This document shows, piece after piece, positions 34,801 to 43,770 of a stretch of 64,000 nucleotides of DNA (the stretch's first letter is position 1; every line of letters starts with the position of its first letter). This DNA is from Diogma glabrata (Eukaryota > Arthropoda > Insecta > Diptera > Cylindrotomidae): assembly GCA_963693315.1 (NCBI GenBank), contig OY856188.1:1558769-1622768 (forward strand). The letters are read 5' to 3'. Under the pieces are notes generated by a model. It was not told the DNA's origin, made no database searches, and saw only the letters and a list, made by a program, of their open reading frames with translations. The translations under genes were made by a program, and so were the position numbers.

Positions 34801-36456
34801 CACTAAAAAAAAAAACTAAGTCAATTTTACAAATTTTTTTGTAAGTTTGCCAAAAATATTGAAGATTACAAAAAAAAATTATTTGAAAATACAAAAAATT
34901 TATTTGATTTAAAAATTATTTTTGGATTTGAAAGAAAAAAATTGTAGTTTTATCAAAATATTTTGTGTGTTGTATATTTATAAAAATTTTGTAAAATTGA
35001 CTTTTATTTTTTTGAGTGTTGGCTAGCTTAGACATATGTTTTATGATCAACTTATATGAACTATCAACTTATATTGACTTAAAAGTTGAATGTCAAACAA
35101 TTAAACGAGTTTGTATGAATTAAAGTAATTTAAATTAGTATTTCGATTTTTTCATTAACTTTCGCATTGGGCTCAGTTTTGTTGATTTGTAAATTGTATT
35201 ATTTTTGATCCTCGGGTATGACAACGCCGCCTCCCTGCTATTGATATACGAGTTAACGTGAGATATCACATATCATATAACTCTTCGCTATTGGCTTTAA
35301 TCATTGAGTAAAACAGTGCGTCACAAGATCAAGGAATGCATGCACCACTAACGAGACTATTCACAACCCCATTCTAGTTTTGTTCGTGCTAATTTTTCTA
35401 AAAAATACGCTTTCCATCCCTTTATTTTGATTTTCATTATCTTATCATAAAATATTGGCCTATATGTCATAATGGATAAATATTTCATATTTATCCATTC
35501 TTTAAAAAAAAAAGATAAAAAAAATATTTGCGTTAATCAAAACCTTAGAACGCATGTTGTTTTGGGACTTTTATCTTAAAAGGTTTTTATGAGTTGTTGT
35601 GACACATATTGCAGTTGTATATTGTAGTTATTGTTTATGTTTATTGTTTGTTTGTATTGTAGTTCTATATACACAGCACGCATATTATTAAAAAAAAATT
35701 TAATTTGACTTATCCAAAATAAACTTTCCTGCAATAAATCGTGCACATATATTTAAAATATTAATAAAATAATAAAATATATTTTTTATTTCTTCCACAG
35801 AATGGTGCGTTCAATGTAATTCGTTAAACGATAAAAATTGTTTATTATCTCCTTCTGAAATGGCTGCTCAGCCATGTGGAATTCCAAGTAATGCTTCATG
35901 TTTTACAAGAATAGAAAATGGTCATGTACAACGTGGATGCGCGGGCGAGTTATCAGAGTCAGCGAGAAATAATTGTACTGGGGCACCAAATACTTGTGAA
36001 ACGTGTGTACAAATCAGTACAAACATTGGCGTTCCATGCAACAATTACGTAAATAAATAATGAATTTTTAACGTTTATATTTTAATAGTTTTTATTATTG
36101 TAATACAGTTATACCCCGTGCACCGTATTAGATGTCATCAATGTACAGGAGATCTCAATACAAATTGTGGTGCTGAAATTTATAGCAATGCTTTAGTATG
36201 TCCAACGTACGTTGAAAATGATTCTTGTTTCGTTCGCCGTCAAAATAGAACAGTTACTCGTGGATGTATATCTAGCATGGCTGAATGTGCGCCGGCGAAT
36301 AGATGTTTTGTTTGTCAAGGAAATGGTTGTAATTCAATATCAGGCAATTCCACAGATGTGCCAGAGTACAATCATGCAACGAATCTGAATAGTAATAATG
36401 TAGGTGTTGCGTTTTTATCACTTTTGTCACTTATGATTTTAAAAAATTTATTTTAA
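28804..36456 (+). CDS. Ly6/DUF753-type secreted, GPI-anchored protein (3 exons)
   Basis: Exons are 28804-28867, 35801-36048 and 36109-36456; together 660 bases, 219 residues plus stop. Every junction has GT/AG and the phases (1, then 0) fit. Exon 1 encodes a signal peptide (MYRNIIAIVVTFTFIGFTSA). Two cysteine-rich repeats follow, one in exon 2 (EWCVQCNSL... to TCETC, CNN) and one in exon 3 (RCHQCTGDLNTNC, ENDSCFVRRQNRTVTRGC, RCFVCQGNGCN). The spacing and the 'C..C', 'V.RGC' and terminal 'C..C...GCN' pattern are those of the three-finger Ly6/uPAR fold, closest to insect DUF753 proteins. The C-terminus (GVAFLSLLSLMILKNLF) is a hydrophobic GPI-anchor signal. It is expected on the outer cell surface; the partner is unknown. 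Intron 1 is 6.9 kb and full of transposons, whereas intron 2 is 60 bp. Confidence 0.88.
30124..33290 (+). mobile_element. LINE family C copy inside Ly6 intron 1, interrupted
   Basis: Plus-strand LINE in two halves, 30124-30451 and 31997-33290, separated by an inserted 1.5-kb repeat. The first half has the endonuclease-RT linker (FSEVILDGMCRYIPNRL, LWFSKKCRKAIKIEKKHF, INAEKNLFNIGKK). The second continues with FAEHPTGSRNFYKTVKVV, VIDPKQKSN and NTNKTSGSDRISPIIIKTFA, then the RT fingers (NERQYGFRKG), a damaged motif A area and a degenerate SLLFLIYVNDLLDSTV block. Many stops and frameshifts. Its best-preserved relative is at 54225-55643. Confidence 0.8.
30452..31990. mobile_element. Non-autonomous 1.5-kb element inserted in LINE C, with internal tandem units
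   Basis: Boundaries come from comparing the interrupted LINE with its uninterrupted relative at 21838-22400. AAAAAG lies on both sides (to 30451 and 31991-31996), a likely target duplication. Near the left end is AGGGTTCCGT (30481-30490) and at the right end ACGGAACCCT (31981-31990), inverted to each other. Inside, units of about 280-295 bp start at CTGTGCAYYGCAAAATTCTA near 30830, 31108 and 31404; each has CTCAAAAACTGTG, a GGGTCAAAAA stretch and GTCGAAACGTAGGGG. No transposase frame was recognised. Confidence 0.75.
33291..33950. other. Intronic sequence, no gene
   Basis: AT-rich. At 33784-33820 CAGGGCCGTAGAGAG and CCGGGCCCGGGGG look like one end of an hAT-type MITE, but no second end was found. 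Confidence 0.35.
33955..34355 (-). mobile_element. LINE family A, internally deleted derivative
   Basis: The minus-strand 3' signature (33960-34065, ACAACAACACATAAAAACC, GACCAAGGTCCCACAAC, GGTGTTGATGAACGC) runs straight into the family 5' UTR block (34221-34350, ATGACATAGGCCAATATTTC, GTGATAGGATAG). No protein-coding sequence lies between. The same fusion is seen at 60651-60990. A small MITE is inserted at the fusion side. Confidence 0.8.
34138..34220. mobile_element. 83-bp MITE with ATAT target duplication
   Basis: Ends CGACGGCTACA ... TGTAGCCGTCG are perfect 11-bp inverted repeats, and pairing continues (GTTCATTT / AAATGAAC). ATAT flanks both sides (34134-34137, 34221-34224). The homologous position of the paralogous copy at 60836-60850 reads CACATATAAAATATG with a single ATAT and no insert. 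Confidence 0.9.
34356..34800. other. Intronic sequence with small inverted repeats
   Basis: At 34405-34515 GGATAGAAGATAAATCCTCG pairs with CGAGGATTGTTGATCTATCC, and GGATAGATT with AATCTATCC. This is probably a decayed foldback element. The rest shows nothing. Confidence 0.4.
34801..35018. mobile_element. MITE with CACT ends
   Basis: Begins CACTAAAAAAAAAAACTAAG and ends with the inverse TTTTTTTGAGTG. Inside both ends, AGTCAATTTTACAAA and TTTGTAAAATTGACT pair. 218 bp, AT-rich, no ORF. A joined-end relative is at 27478-27573. Confidence 0.65.
35202..35697 (+). mobile_element. LINE family A, internally deleted derivative, plus strand
   Basis: Begins with the family 5' block (TTTTTGATCCTCGGGTATGA; compare the minus strand of 61275) and passes through the 5' UTR word GGCCTATATGTCAT (35458-35471). 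It ends with the 3' signature (CCTTAGAACGCATGTTGTT, TGTGACACATATTGCAG) and a poly(A) tail at 35689-35698, 100 bp before Ly6 exon 2. No coding sequence. Confidence 0.75.
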
Positions 36457-36552
36457 ATAACTTTAAATTAATTGGTAATTAAAAACTTCTTATTAATATA
36501 ATTGGAGTAGTTTTAGAAACGATAAAATCACGATCAATCCTTTTAATAATTA

Positions 36553-36558
36553 AATAAA
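36553..36558 (+). promoter_or_regulatory. Polyadenylation signal of the Ly6-like gene
   Basis: AATAAA about 97 bp after the stop codon. It is the first canonical signal downstream. Confidence 0.6.
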
Positions 36559-36559
36559 C

Positions 36560-37139
36560 ACTTATTTTATTCTTTGATTAACATACACGTAGACTTTAAC
36601 TTCTGTATTTATATTTTACTGATATTTTGTAATTAACATCGCTTAATTATTAAGAACACATACCTGGTCTGGTTATATATAAATATTTAATATGCTTTTA
36701 TTGATTCTATAATATCGTAAACGTGTTGCACTTCAAACTTAAATCACGGTAATATTTTTGTTCTTAATAAATAAGCCTGGTTATAAAATTAGCTTTTTCG
36801 TAACTTTTTTTAATGTAGGATATAAAACTAAGGAGTCTGTGTGGTCAAAAAAAATAAATAAAATTTTGCTACATAGAACAAATGGTTATTACTTACTTTT
36901 GAGTTATCTTTGAATTAGTTTGACGTGTTAAGGACACTAAATATAAAAATATGAAATTTTTATTTAGCGTATGGTTTTTGTTGTGACACATTAAGAATTA
37001 AACTTAAAATAGGTAGACTCTTCTATGAAATCTACCTAAAGCTAAAACAAAACATGGATACACATTAAATGAACTTACAATCGATTTGATTGCGCGTCTT
37101 TTAGTAAAAAAGTAAAAAGTTAAATATTTGAACATTGGG
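36560..37139. other. Intergenic, no feature seen
   Basis: AT-rich sequence between the Ly6-like gene and LINE family B copy 2. Confidence 0.4.
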
Positions 37140-39385
37140 CAGTACATTTGAACATTAGATGTTTACATCCAGCGAGTCTATCCATGCAACTACATCGGGA
37201 GGTGCCAAATGGATGTCTGAGACTTTGCCATTGTACCGTCGAATTGGACACACAGTTGCAATGTGTTTTATGGTTTGTTGTGGAGCGCCGCAGTCACACT
37301 CAGGAACTCCGAAATGCCCCACTTGTAGAAAGAATCAGCACAACGTGCATGATTCGTTCTTACTCGGTTTAGTGTAGTCCAGGTATGATGTGGCAGATCG
37401 AAACCAGGTTGGGTAGAAGTCGAGTTAGTAATAGAAAGGCCAGTTGTGTTGTAATGATGCCAGGAAACAAGAGCTCTCGGTTTTACTTAGATTGAGAAAT
37501 AAGCTCCACGTTCGAAAATAGTAATTCATTATCACCAAGTCAGTTGAGAGCAAATCCTCCAACTACCCATGTCTTTGTTTTGAGTGGCCAGGGTCCAATC
37601 ATCAGCCTAACCAAATTTCTTTGATGTTGTGTCAGGAATGTCAGGAATGTCATGAATGTAGCGATTAAAAAGTAATGGCGCCAGGACGGAACCCTGTGGC
37701 AAACCATTGTTAAGCATTTTAGCCCTACTACAGGAATTATTTAGATGAACTTTGAATACACGATTACTCAGCATGTCGTTAATTAAATGCGAAATGGTGC
37801 TACAAGGTATTGCATTGAACAGCTTATATATAATCCCAATTCGCCAGATCGTGTCATATACTGCAGTAAGATCGATGAATACTGCGCCTGTTTTTAGTTG
37901 TTTTTGATACCCAGCTTCGATATAGGATGTTAAAGCGAGCAGTTGGTCAGTACAACTGCGATTGGGACGAAAACCAGCTTGTTCGACTGGGATGTGGTCA
38001 TTCAATATCGGTGCGATACGATTGTATATGAGTCGTTCTAGCAATTTATAGCAGGTGTTCAAAAGGGCAATCGAGCGATAGCTTCCTGGTTCATTGGATG
38101 GTTTACCTGGCTTAAGTATCGCTATCACTTTCGTAGTCTTAAAATGTTTTGGTAGATTGCCGGTTTCTAGGACATTCGAGAAAAATTTAGTTAGCCACTG
38201 TTTTACATTTTTTCCAGCATTTTTAAGAAATTCTGGAAAAACGCCATCGTAGCCAGCTGCTTTTCCGTTTTTTGTTTGGGACAGAGCTGATTCTAGTTCT
38301 TCGCTACTAAAAGAGTTCGCATACTTCGATGGAAACGAGCAATTGCGCTTCATTTCTCTTAATTTACGTTTAATTGTTCTCTTATGAAGGCGATTAATAG
38401 AAGATCGAGACATGTTTACTATGTGATTTGCAATGTCCTTTGGATTTATTTCATTGTTAGCACGAGTAATTGAGTTTGAGCAACCCAGCTTTCCGAGACT
38501 CCATGCTTCCCTGCTTGAATGGGGAAAATCAATGTTTTCAACAGCGTTAATCCACTTTTGTTTTCTCGCGGCGTCCGGGAGTATATGAAGTCATCGACCA
38601 CGTCTGCCTCACCACTACTAAGGTACTCCTCATATAATATATCGCTCTCTCTGTTCCAGACAGGAATATATTCTTCACGGAAGCCTCTCGGGATGCATTT
38701 CTTTGCAGTTGAGATGATGGCTCCAAATAAATCTATCGTAATTTTTAGGAATGGGTTGGATCCAGCGAATCACTGCATCCAACTCCAACCCATATTTATC
38801 CCAGTCAGCCTTGTTAAAATTCCATCTAGGTTGAGGAGTAGAGCTAACGAGTGGGATTTGGATTCCTACCTCAAGAATCACTGGACGATGTTGAGAGCGA
38901 GGAAAACCTTGTAAGACAGCCCTAGATATTGGAATAGGGTTACGTTGTTCGTTTTTTGTGGAAAAACCGAGGTCGGGATTGTAATCGTTTCGGCGTCTTG
39001 CAGATCTATAGGTTTTCATGTCTTTCGCATCATATACCAGGAACATGCTGTTCTGCCCAGTCGGTCAGTTGCACGACATTGGTATTATTATTTGAGTAGG
39101 ACCACTGAGTGTGATGGCTATTGAAGTCACCAGCATATATTGCTGGGTGGTGAAATAATGGTAGAGTAGCAGCTGGCCACCCTGTATTTGGAGGCTTGTA
39201 TACGTTTACAATTTTCATGTCCGATATATCAACAACAATAAGATGTATATCGTTGCCCGTCTGTGTAAATACGTGGGTGCAGTTCAGGATTTCTGACTTA
39301 ACATACGTGGCAGATCCACATGATTGATGGTAAAGAACACTAATTAATTTGTAACCAACAATGTTACCTCTAGAGGTAAGTTGGT
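37140..39385 (-). mobile_element. LINE family B copy 2
   Basis: Minus-strand, 5'-truncated at about 39385 inside the endonuclease. It ends just after the ORF2 stop at 37155, with no clear poly(A) tail. Opposed to copy 1 at 17315-18720, with which it shares most coding landmarks. Part of the thumb region (about 37560-37460) is deleted. Confidence 0.85.
37155..39385 (-). pseudogene. LINE family B ORF2: endonuclease, RT, C-terminal CCHC
   Basis: In order: endonuclease with MKIVNVYKPPNTGWPAATLP, AGDFNSHHTQWSYSNNN (39030-39218) and RAVLQGFPRSQHRPVILEVG (38675-39046). Then the linker FREEYIPVWNRESDILYEEY, and the RT 37607-38413 with GKAAGYDGVFPEFLKNAGK, motif A FIDLTAVYDTIW and motif B GLPQGSVLAPLLFNRYIHD. 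Motif C should read YADD, but its Tyr codon is TAG, and ADDWTLATQNKD follows directly. After a deletion the C-terminal domain appears (GFDLPHHTWTTLNRVRTNHA, then after a frameshift CDCGAPQQTIKHIATVC, a CxC...HxxxxC cluster) and ends DSLDVNI-stop at 37155. Jockey-like by C-terminus; the clade is inferred. Confidence 0.85.
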
Positions 39386-39512
39386 CTATTTAACACACCC
39401 CAAAAAATATGAGATATAAACACTTCGGATGGTGTTAAGTGTTTTTCAAATCCTTTTTGAAAGAACTAGGTTAAGGTTAAACTCTTTGCAAAGAAACAGG
39501 AATAATACAAGT
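39386..39512. other. Short spacer
   Basis: No feature seen between LINE B copy 2 and the following element. Confidence 0.4.
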
Positions 39513-40270
39513 GGGTCATTCCAAAGTGACTAACGTAACATTCATACCGAAATTCACAACTTTGTTTCCTTATAACTAAAATTGTAAAGATTATTTTAAG
39601 TACTTGTTGACTTTTTAAAATGTAAATGGAGTTTATTTATCTAAATCAGAAAGCTTTTTATTTAAATTAAATTTTTTAGATATTTTTTAAATAAAAATGT
39701 AAATGTGACTAACGTAACATTTTTTATACCATTAAATTAACACCTAAATTATGAACCAAAATTCTCTAGATGTTGAAAATGTACATAAAATTTATTGATA
39801 AGTTTCTTTAATGTAATTAATGTATTTTTTAAAAAAGCCAATAACTTTTTAAAAAATTTGTTAGTTTGACGCTTTTGATTTAAATGATGTGTGACTAACG
39901 TAACGTGACTAACGTAACACAAAAGAATTCATGTATTTAGAATGCTTACCTCATTTATTTGGAAAGCAAAGCAGTCCAATTCAGACACTCCAAACTTTAG
40001 CTTACAGAAAATAAAAAGTCTAAAACAATTCGGTTTATTATATTTGTGCTATGCTATATTCTTTTTAGATATATTTTAATTCGTATATTAAGCATTTTTC
40101 ACAACCATGCGCTTAATATTGCATTCTAAACAAAATAACAATATTGGAATTTTCACACTTGTTGCCATATCTTATAGTAAAATATATGAAAAAAAAATTA
40201 TAGGTCACAGTTACAGTTTTGTGAAGAAAAAAACTTTAGCTTGAAGGTTGACTTTAAAATGGAATGACCC
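39513..40270. mobile_element. Non-autonomous element with GGGTCATTCC ends
   Basis: Left end GGGTCATTCC (39513-39522), right end GGAATGACCC (40261-40270), flanked by AAGT on both sides (39509-39512, 40271-40274), a 4-bp target duplication. The interior repeats GTGACTAACGTAACA four times (near 39527, 39707, 39893, 39905). No ORF. Confidence 0.75.
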
Positions 40271-40703
40271 AAGTATTAAATACAAGTATAAAATATAAAC
40301 TATTTCTAGTTCGAATTCATCCGAAACACGAAAAATGTGAAGTGGAATTTTTTTCCTGAGAAACTTCAAACCATACATTTGAATTGCAAAAATTCCAATT
40401 ACTTCTTTACTTAATTCAATGAATTATTTGTAATAATACATCACTCCGATGGAACTTATCCCATCATGAATAATAAAACTGAATCTAACAAAATATGGTG
40501 TGCAATTTATGAAATCTTTTTGCTATCCACACAATTGTCGATCGATCTAGTTTCGAACCGATAAGAACTTTTTATTACACCTTAATAAAAAGTATATCAT
40601 TCTCATCAGGGCTAGCCAACTAGATACACTACCAAAAAAAGTTGACGCTATATAAACCAAAATTTATCTACTGCTCTAGCGAAGTTGCTCAGGATATAGT
40701 AAG

Positions 40704-40997
40704 AAATATATCGGATCATCAAAAAGACAAATTATCACAGGATTTAAAGAACATACAAACGTTAAAGTCAATTTCGATAAATCAGCAGTAGCCAAACACA
40801 TCCTAGATCACAACCACATAATCAACAACAGCAATTTAAAACTTTTACATCCAGTCCGCGACAACAGGAAGCTAGAGATAATAGATTCTTACTACATCCA
40901 ACAAGAAAAAGAAGAAGATTTAATCAACAACGACAGAGGTCCAGTGTACAGCCCCCTTTTTAAAATTAAAAACCGTCATAAAATACTTCATTCATAA
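40704..40997 (+). pseudogene. Penelope-like element, GIY-YIG endonuclease C-terminus
   Basis: 98 open codons without an ATG, ending at TAA 40995-40997. Landmarks: KYIGSSKRQIITGFKEH (second half of the GIY-YIG core, with the Arg/Glu-His region), SAVAKHILDHNH, RKLEIIDSYYIQQEKEEDLI, and NDRGPVYSPL. This pattern is that of the endonuclease domain at the C-terminus of Penelope-like retroelement proteins, which nicks DNA to prime reverse transcription. The first GIY half and the RT are missing or in broken frames upstream. AT-rich 3' sequence with AATAAA at about 41262 follows. Confidence 0.75.
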
Positions 40998-41344
40998 AAT
41001 CACTAATAATTGAATTAAAATTTTTTCTCTCCGTTAAGCCTTCATTTGTCCTGTTTATAATATAGTTGTTAAATTTTATATCCACAATCTTTGTCAATAA
41101 GATAAACCCACTAGCTTTAATTACTTTCTAACGTTAATTACTTTAAGATCCATAGTTTTGTTTTTGTATATAAATAGTCATTGATGTTCAGTTCAGTTTA
41201 GTTTAGAAAACAATTAACCCAAGAAGAAGGTCTCTTAGAGACAGAAAATATTTGGTGTTACAATAAAAAGTTTTTGAAGTGAAAAAAGACGTTGTTTTAC
41301 TCTGTATTATTGCAATCACTTCAAGTAGTTCACACAAGAAAATT

Positions 41345-42000
41345 ATATAATTTTTATGGGCAATGTTGTAAAGATTGAACGAAAACTATAGCCCATCATT
41401 TCAAAGGTTTTCTAGTCCAAAACAATTTTGTTTGTAATTTTCAAAAGCTCAGTTTTTGAGTTATGTTAAAATATGTGAAAAAAAATTCCTGTCTCCCCCC
41501 TCTAACTTCGAACATTACAAAAGAAAAAATTTGGAAAAATTCATGGTTATGGCCAATGTTGTAAAGATTGAACGAAAACTATAGCGGTCGGCTCATCATT
41601 TCAAATGTTATTTTGAGGTGGTTGAGGTTGGAAATTTTGAGAAAAAACTATTTTTGACCTTGTCGAATGGGGTGTCATATGAAAGGTTGATTTTTTTCTA
41701 GCCTAAAACAATTTTTTTTGTAATTTTCAAAAACGCAGTTTTTGAGTTATGTTAAAAAATGTGAAAAAAATTTCCTGTCCTTAACTTCGACCATTACAAA
41801 AGAAAAAATTTGAAAAAATTCTTGGTTATGGACAGTCATGTAAAGATTGAATAAAAACTATAGCGGTCGGCTCATCATTTCAAATGTTATTTTGAGGGGG
41901 TTGAGAGTGGAAATTTTGAGAAAAAAATATTTTTAACTACGAAAGGTAGTTTCTAGTCCAAACAATTTTTTTGTATAGTTTTCGAAAACACCGTTTTTGA
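41345..42000. repeat. Large tandem repeat, about 2.5 units (about 280 bp)
   Basis: CAATGTTGTAAAGATTGAAC starts units at 41361 and 41554, and a diverged copy begins at about 41833. Units share AACTATAGCGGTCGGCTCAT, TTATTTTGAGG, CAGTTTTTGAGTTATGTTAA and CATTACAAAAGAAAAAATT. The first unit lacks about 85 bases. No coding potential seen. Confidence 0.8.
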
Positions 42001-43256
42001 TTCATTTGATTAAAACTCTAAAATTGTGTTTTTGTAAAGCACTATTCACGTAAAATAATCGTAGAAGAGGAATAAATTTTGCTACGTTGTAGGAAATGGG
42101 TATTATAGTAAAATATTGAGTGAAACGAAATATAGAAATGAACAAACAAGATCAGATTAGATCAAAACAGTTTAACAAGTCAGATGAAGTCAACTTCAGG
42201 CGAAAGGCGCTCGGTTGAAAAATTATGCGATAACATACCTGATACCTGTTTGCTATTCGATAGATTATCATTTAATATGGTTGCATTGCAAATGTTCTCT
42301 GTGAAGTTGATCACTAATTACAAATATTTTTGAAATTTTTGAACTATTGAACTACTGTTGAACTAGAAAATTGTTACAGTCAAGTAAATCGAGGTTGGGG
42401 ATCTGTTCTTTTCGTTAGGTCTGATACAGTACCACTAGTGCAGAAAAATAGTAGCCACCATCATTCGATTGTAGCTCTGCTGGCAGTCATTGTGAAAATT
42501 CAACTAGCTGAAGTTCAAATCCTGTTAGTATACTATACCGATCTCCCAATGTTCAGTAGACAAATCACTCAATTGTGTTAACAATACACTTGGAAATAAT
42601 TTGATGTCACTTTTTCCTCCTTTTTCTTTCCGGTAGTTTCAATAAAAATCCTCAAAGTTGGCTCTCAAACTATTTTCTACAAAAAAAATTATAAAGAAAA
42701 ATTCATGAACCAACAACAGTTGAAGCTACAACAATTGATAATATACTTTCCAATATAAATAATTTATAAGCTGGCGTCATTGAAGCTTTCTTTAGCCACC
42801 ATAAACAGCTTTGGGTAAGATGCAACCCAACGTGAAACTATATCCTAACCAAAATTGTGGTTTCTCAAATATTATATACACGGAAGCCCCAGCAAGCGAA
42901 TTATATTCGCACTTGCCTGGCTGTTTTTCTTTAACGACTGTATTATTTATTTCTAGAGTTGAACCTAGAAAAATATTTTGCTTTATCTCAAAAGTTAAAA
43001 TTATAAGAAATTGTTTAATATACAAAAGGTCAAATTTTGTAAAATAGGTTTTCCTTGCGTTTTTTTAGATTTAAAAAATTTTCAAAAAACGACTATCTCT
43101 TAAAGAGGAAGTTTTAAAAATTTTATTTTCGTACCGGATTTGAGTTGATACATCAAAAAGAATGCAAACGGCAACTATTTTTTTGCGTGGGGACAACTAG
43201 GCCCAGTGTGACCAATGCGTCATTTTTAGGAGCCATTAACAGTTAACGCCAACGTT
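42001..43256. other. Intergenic, no gene
   Basis: The overlapping ORFs at 42792-43047 on both strands mirror each other and have no domain. Nothing else recognised. Confidence 0.4.
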
Positions 43257-43318
43257 AACGTCTTGTATAACTTGAGTTTGGTATCTACTAACACCAAACT
43301 CAAGATATACAAGACGTT
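43257..43318. repeat. Inverted repeat at the 5' end of an RTE-like LINE fragment
   Basis: Arms of 26 bp (43257-43282 and 43293-43318) pair with one mismatch around a 10-base loop. The right arm is the start of the LINE coding fragment (KLKIYKTL), and the left arm is its inverted copy. Confidence 0.85.
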
Positions 43319-43770
43319 GATTAGACCGGTGGTGATGTATGGGTCACAAACATGGACCCTTACACAAAATGACTAATCACATTTATCTGTATTTGAGCGT
43401 AAGATCGTACGCTACATTTTTGGACCACTTAAGACAGACGATGGAGAGTACAGAACGCGATATAACTTTGAGATCAGAGACCTTCTTAAGGGTCCAGATA
43501 TAATAGGTTGTATCCTTCCCAACAGGATTGCTTGGTTTGGGCATGTTCTACGAGCCGATTCCAGGTCTGTAATGATTAAAAAAATGTACGTTAGTACAAC
43601 AGGAAGTGGGCGACCGCGAGGTAGACCACGACTGCAATGGGAGACGGACGTAATAAACGACCTTAAAAGGCTTAATCGGCTGCCATGGTAATTATGTCGC
43701 TGTTGCGAATATTCGAAGCTTATTAGCTTGGCAACGCTCCTACATGGAGCATGAACGCCACAAAAAAAAT
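43293..43770 (+). pseudogene. RTE-like LINE, RT C-terminal region
   Basis: The plus frame reads KIYKTLIRPVVMYGSQTWTL, a stop, LSVFERKIVRYIFGPL, EYRTRYNFEIRDLL, NRIAWFGHVLRADSRSV, GRPRGRPRLQWETDV and INDLKRLNRLPW. This is the conserved 'LYKTLIRPV..YG.E.W', 'RKILR.IFGP', 'R..W.GHV.R', 'GRPRGRP...W..D' series at the C-terminus of RTE-type reverse transcriptases. It is 5'-truncated at this point, with a stop after TQND and one at the end. The minus-strand ORF over it is a shadow. Confidence 0.8.

Noticed and set aside
37148..37377. Plus-strand ORFs at the end of LINE B
   Set aside because: Antisense to the minus-strand C-terminal CCHC region, which continues the LINE protein.
41200..41260. Possible hammerhead ribozyme downstream of the Penelope-like fragment (GGTCTCTTAGAGACAGAAA)
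   Set aside because: Penelope-like elements can carry hammerheads, but the conserved CTGATGA and the second core segment are not present in the correct arrangement.
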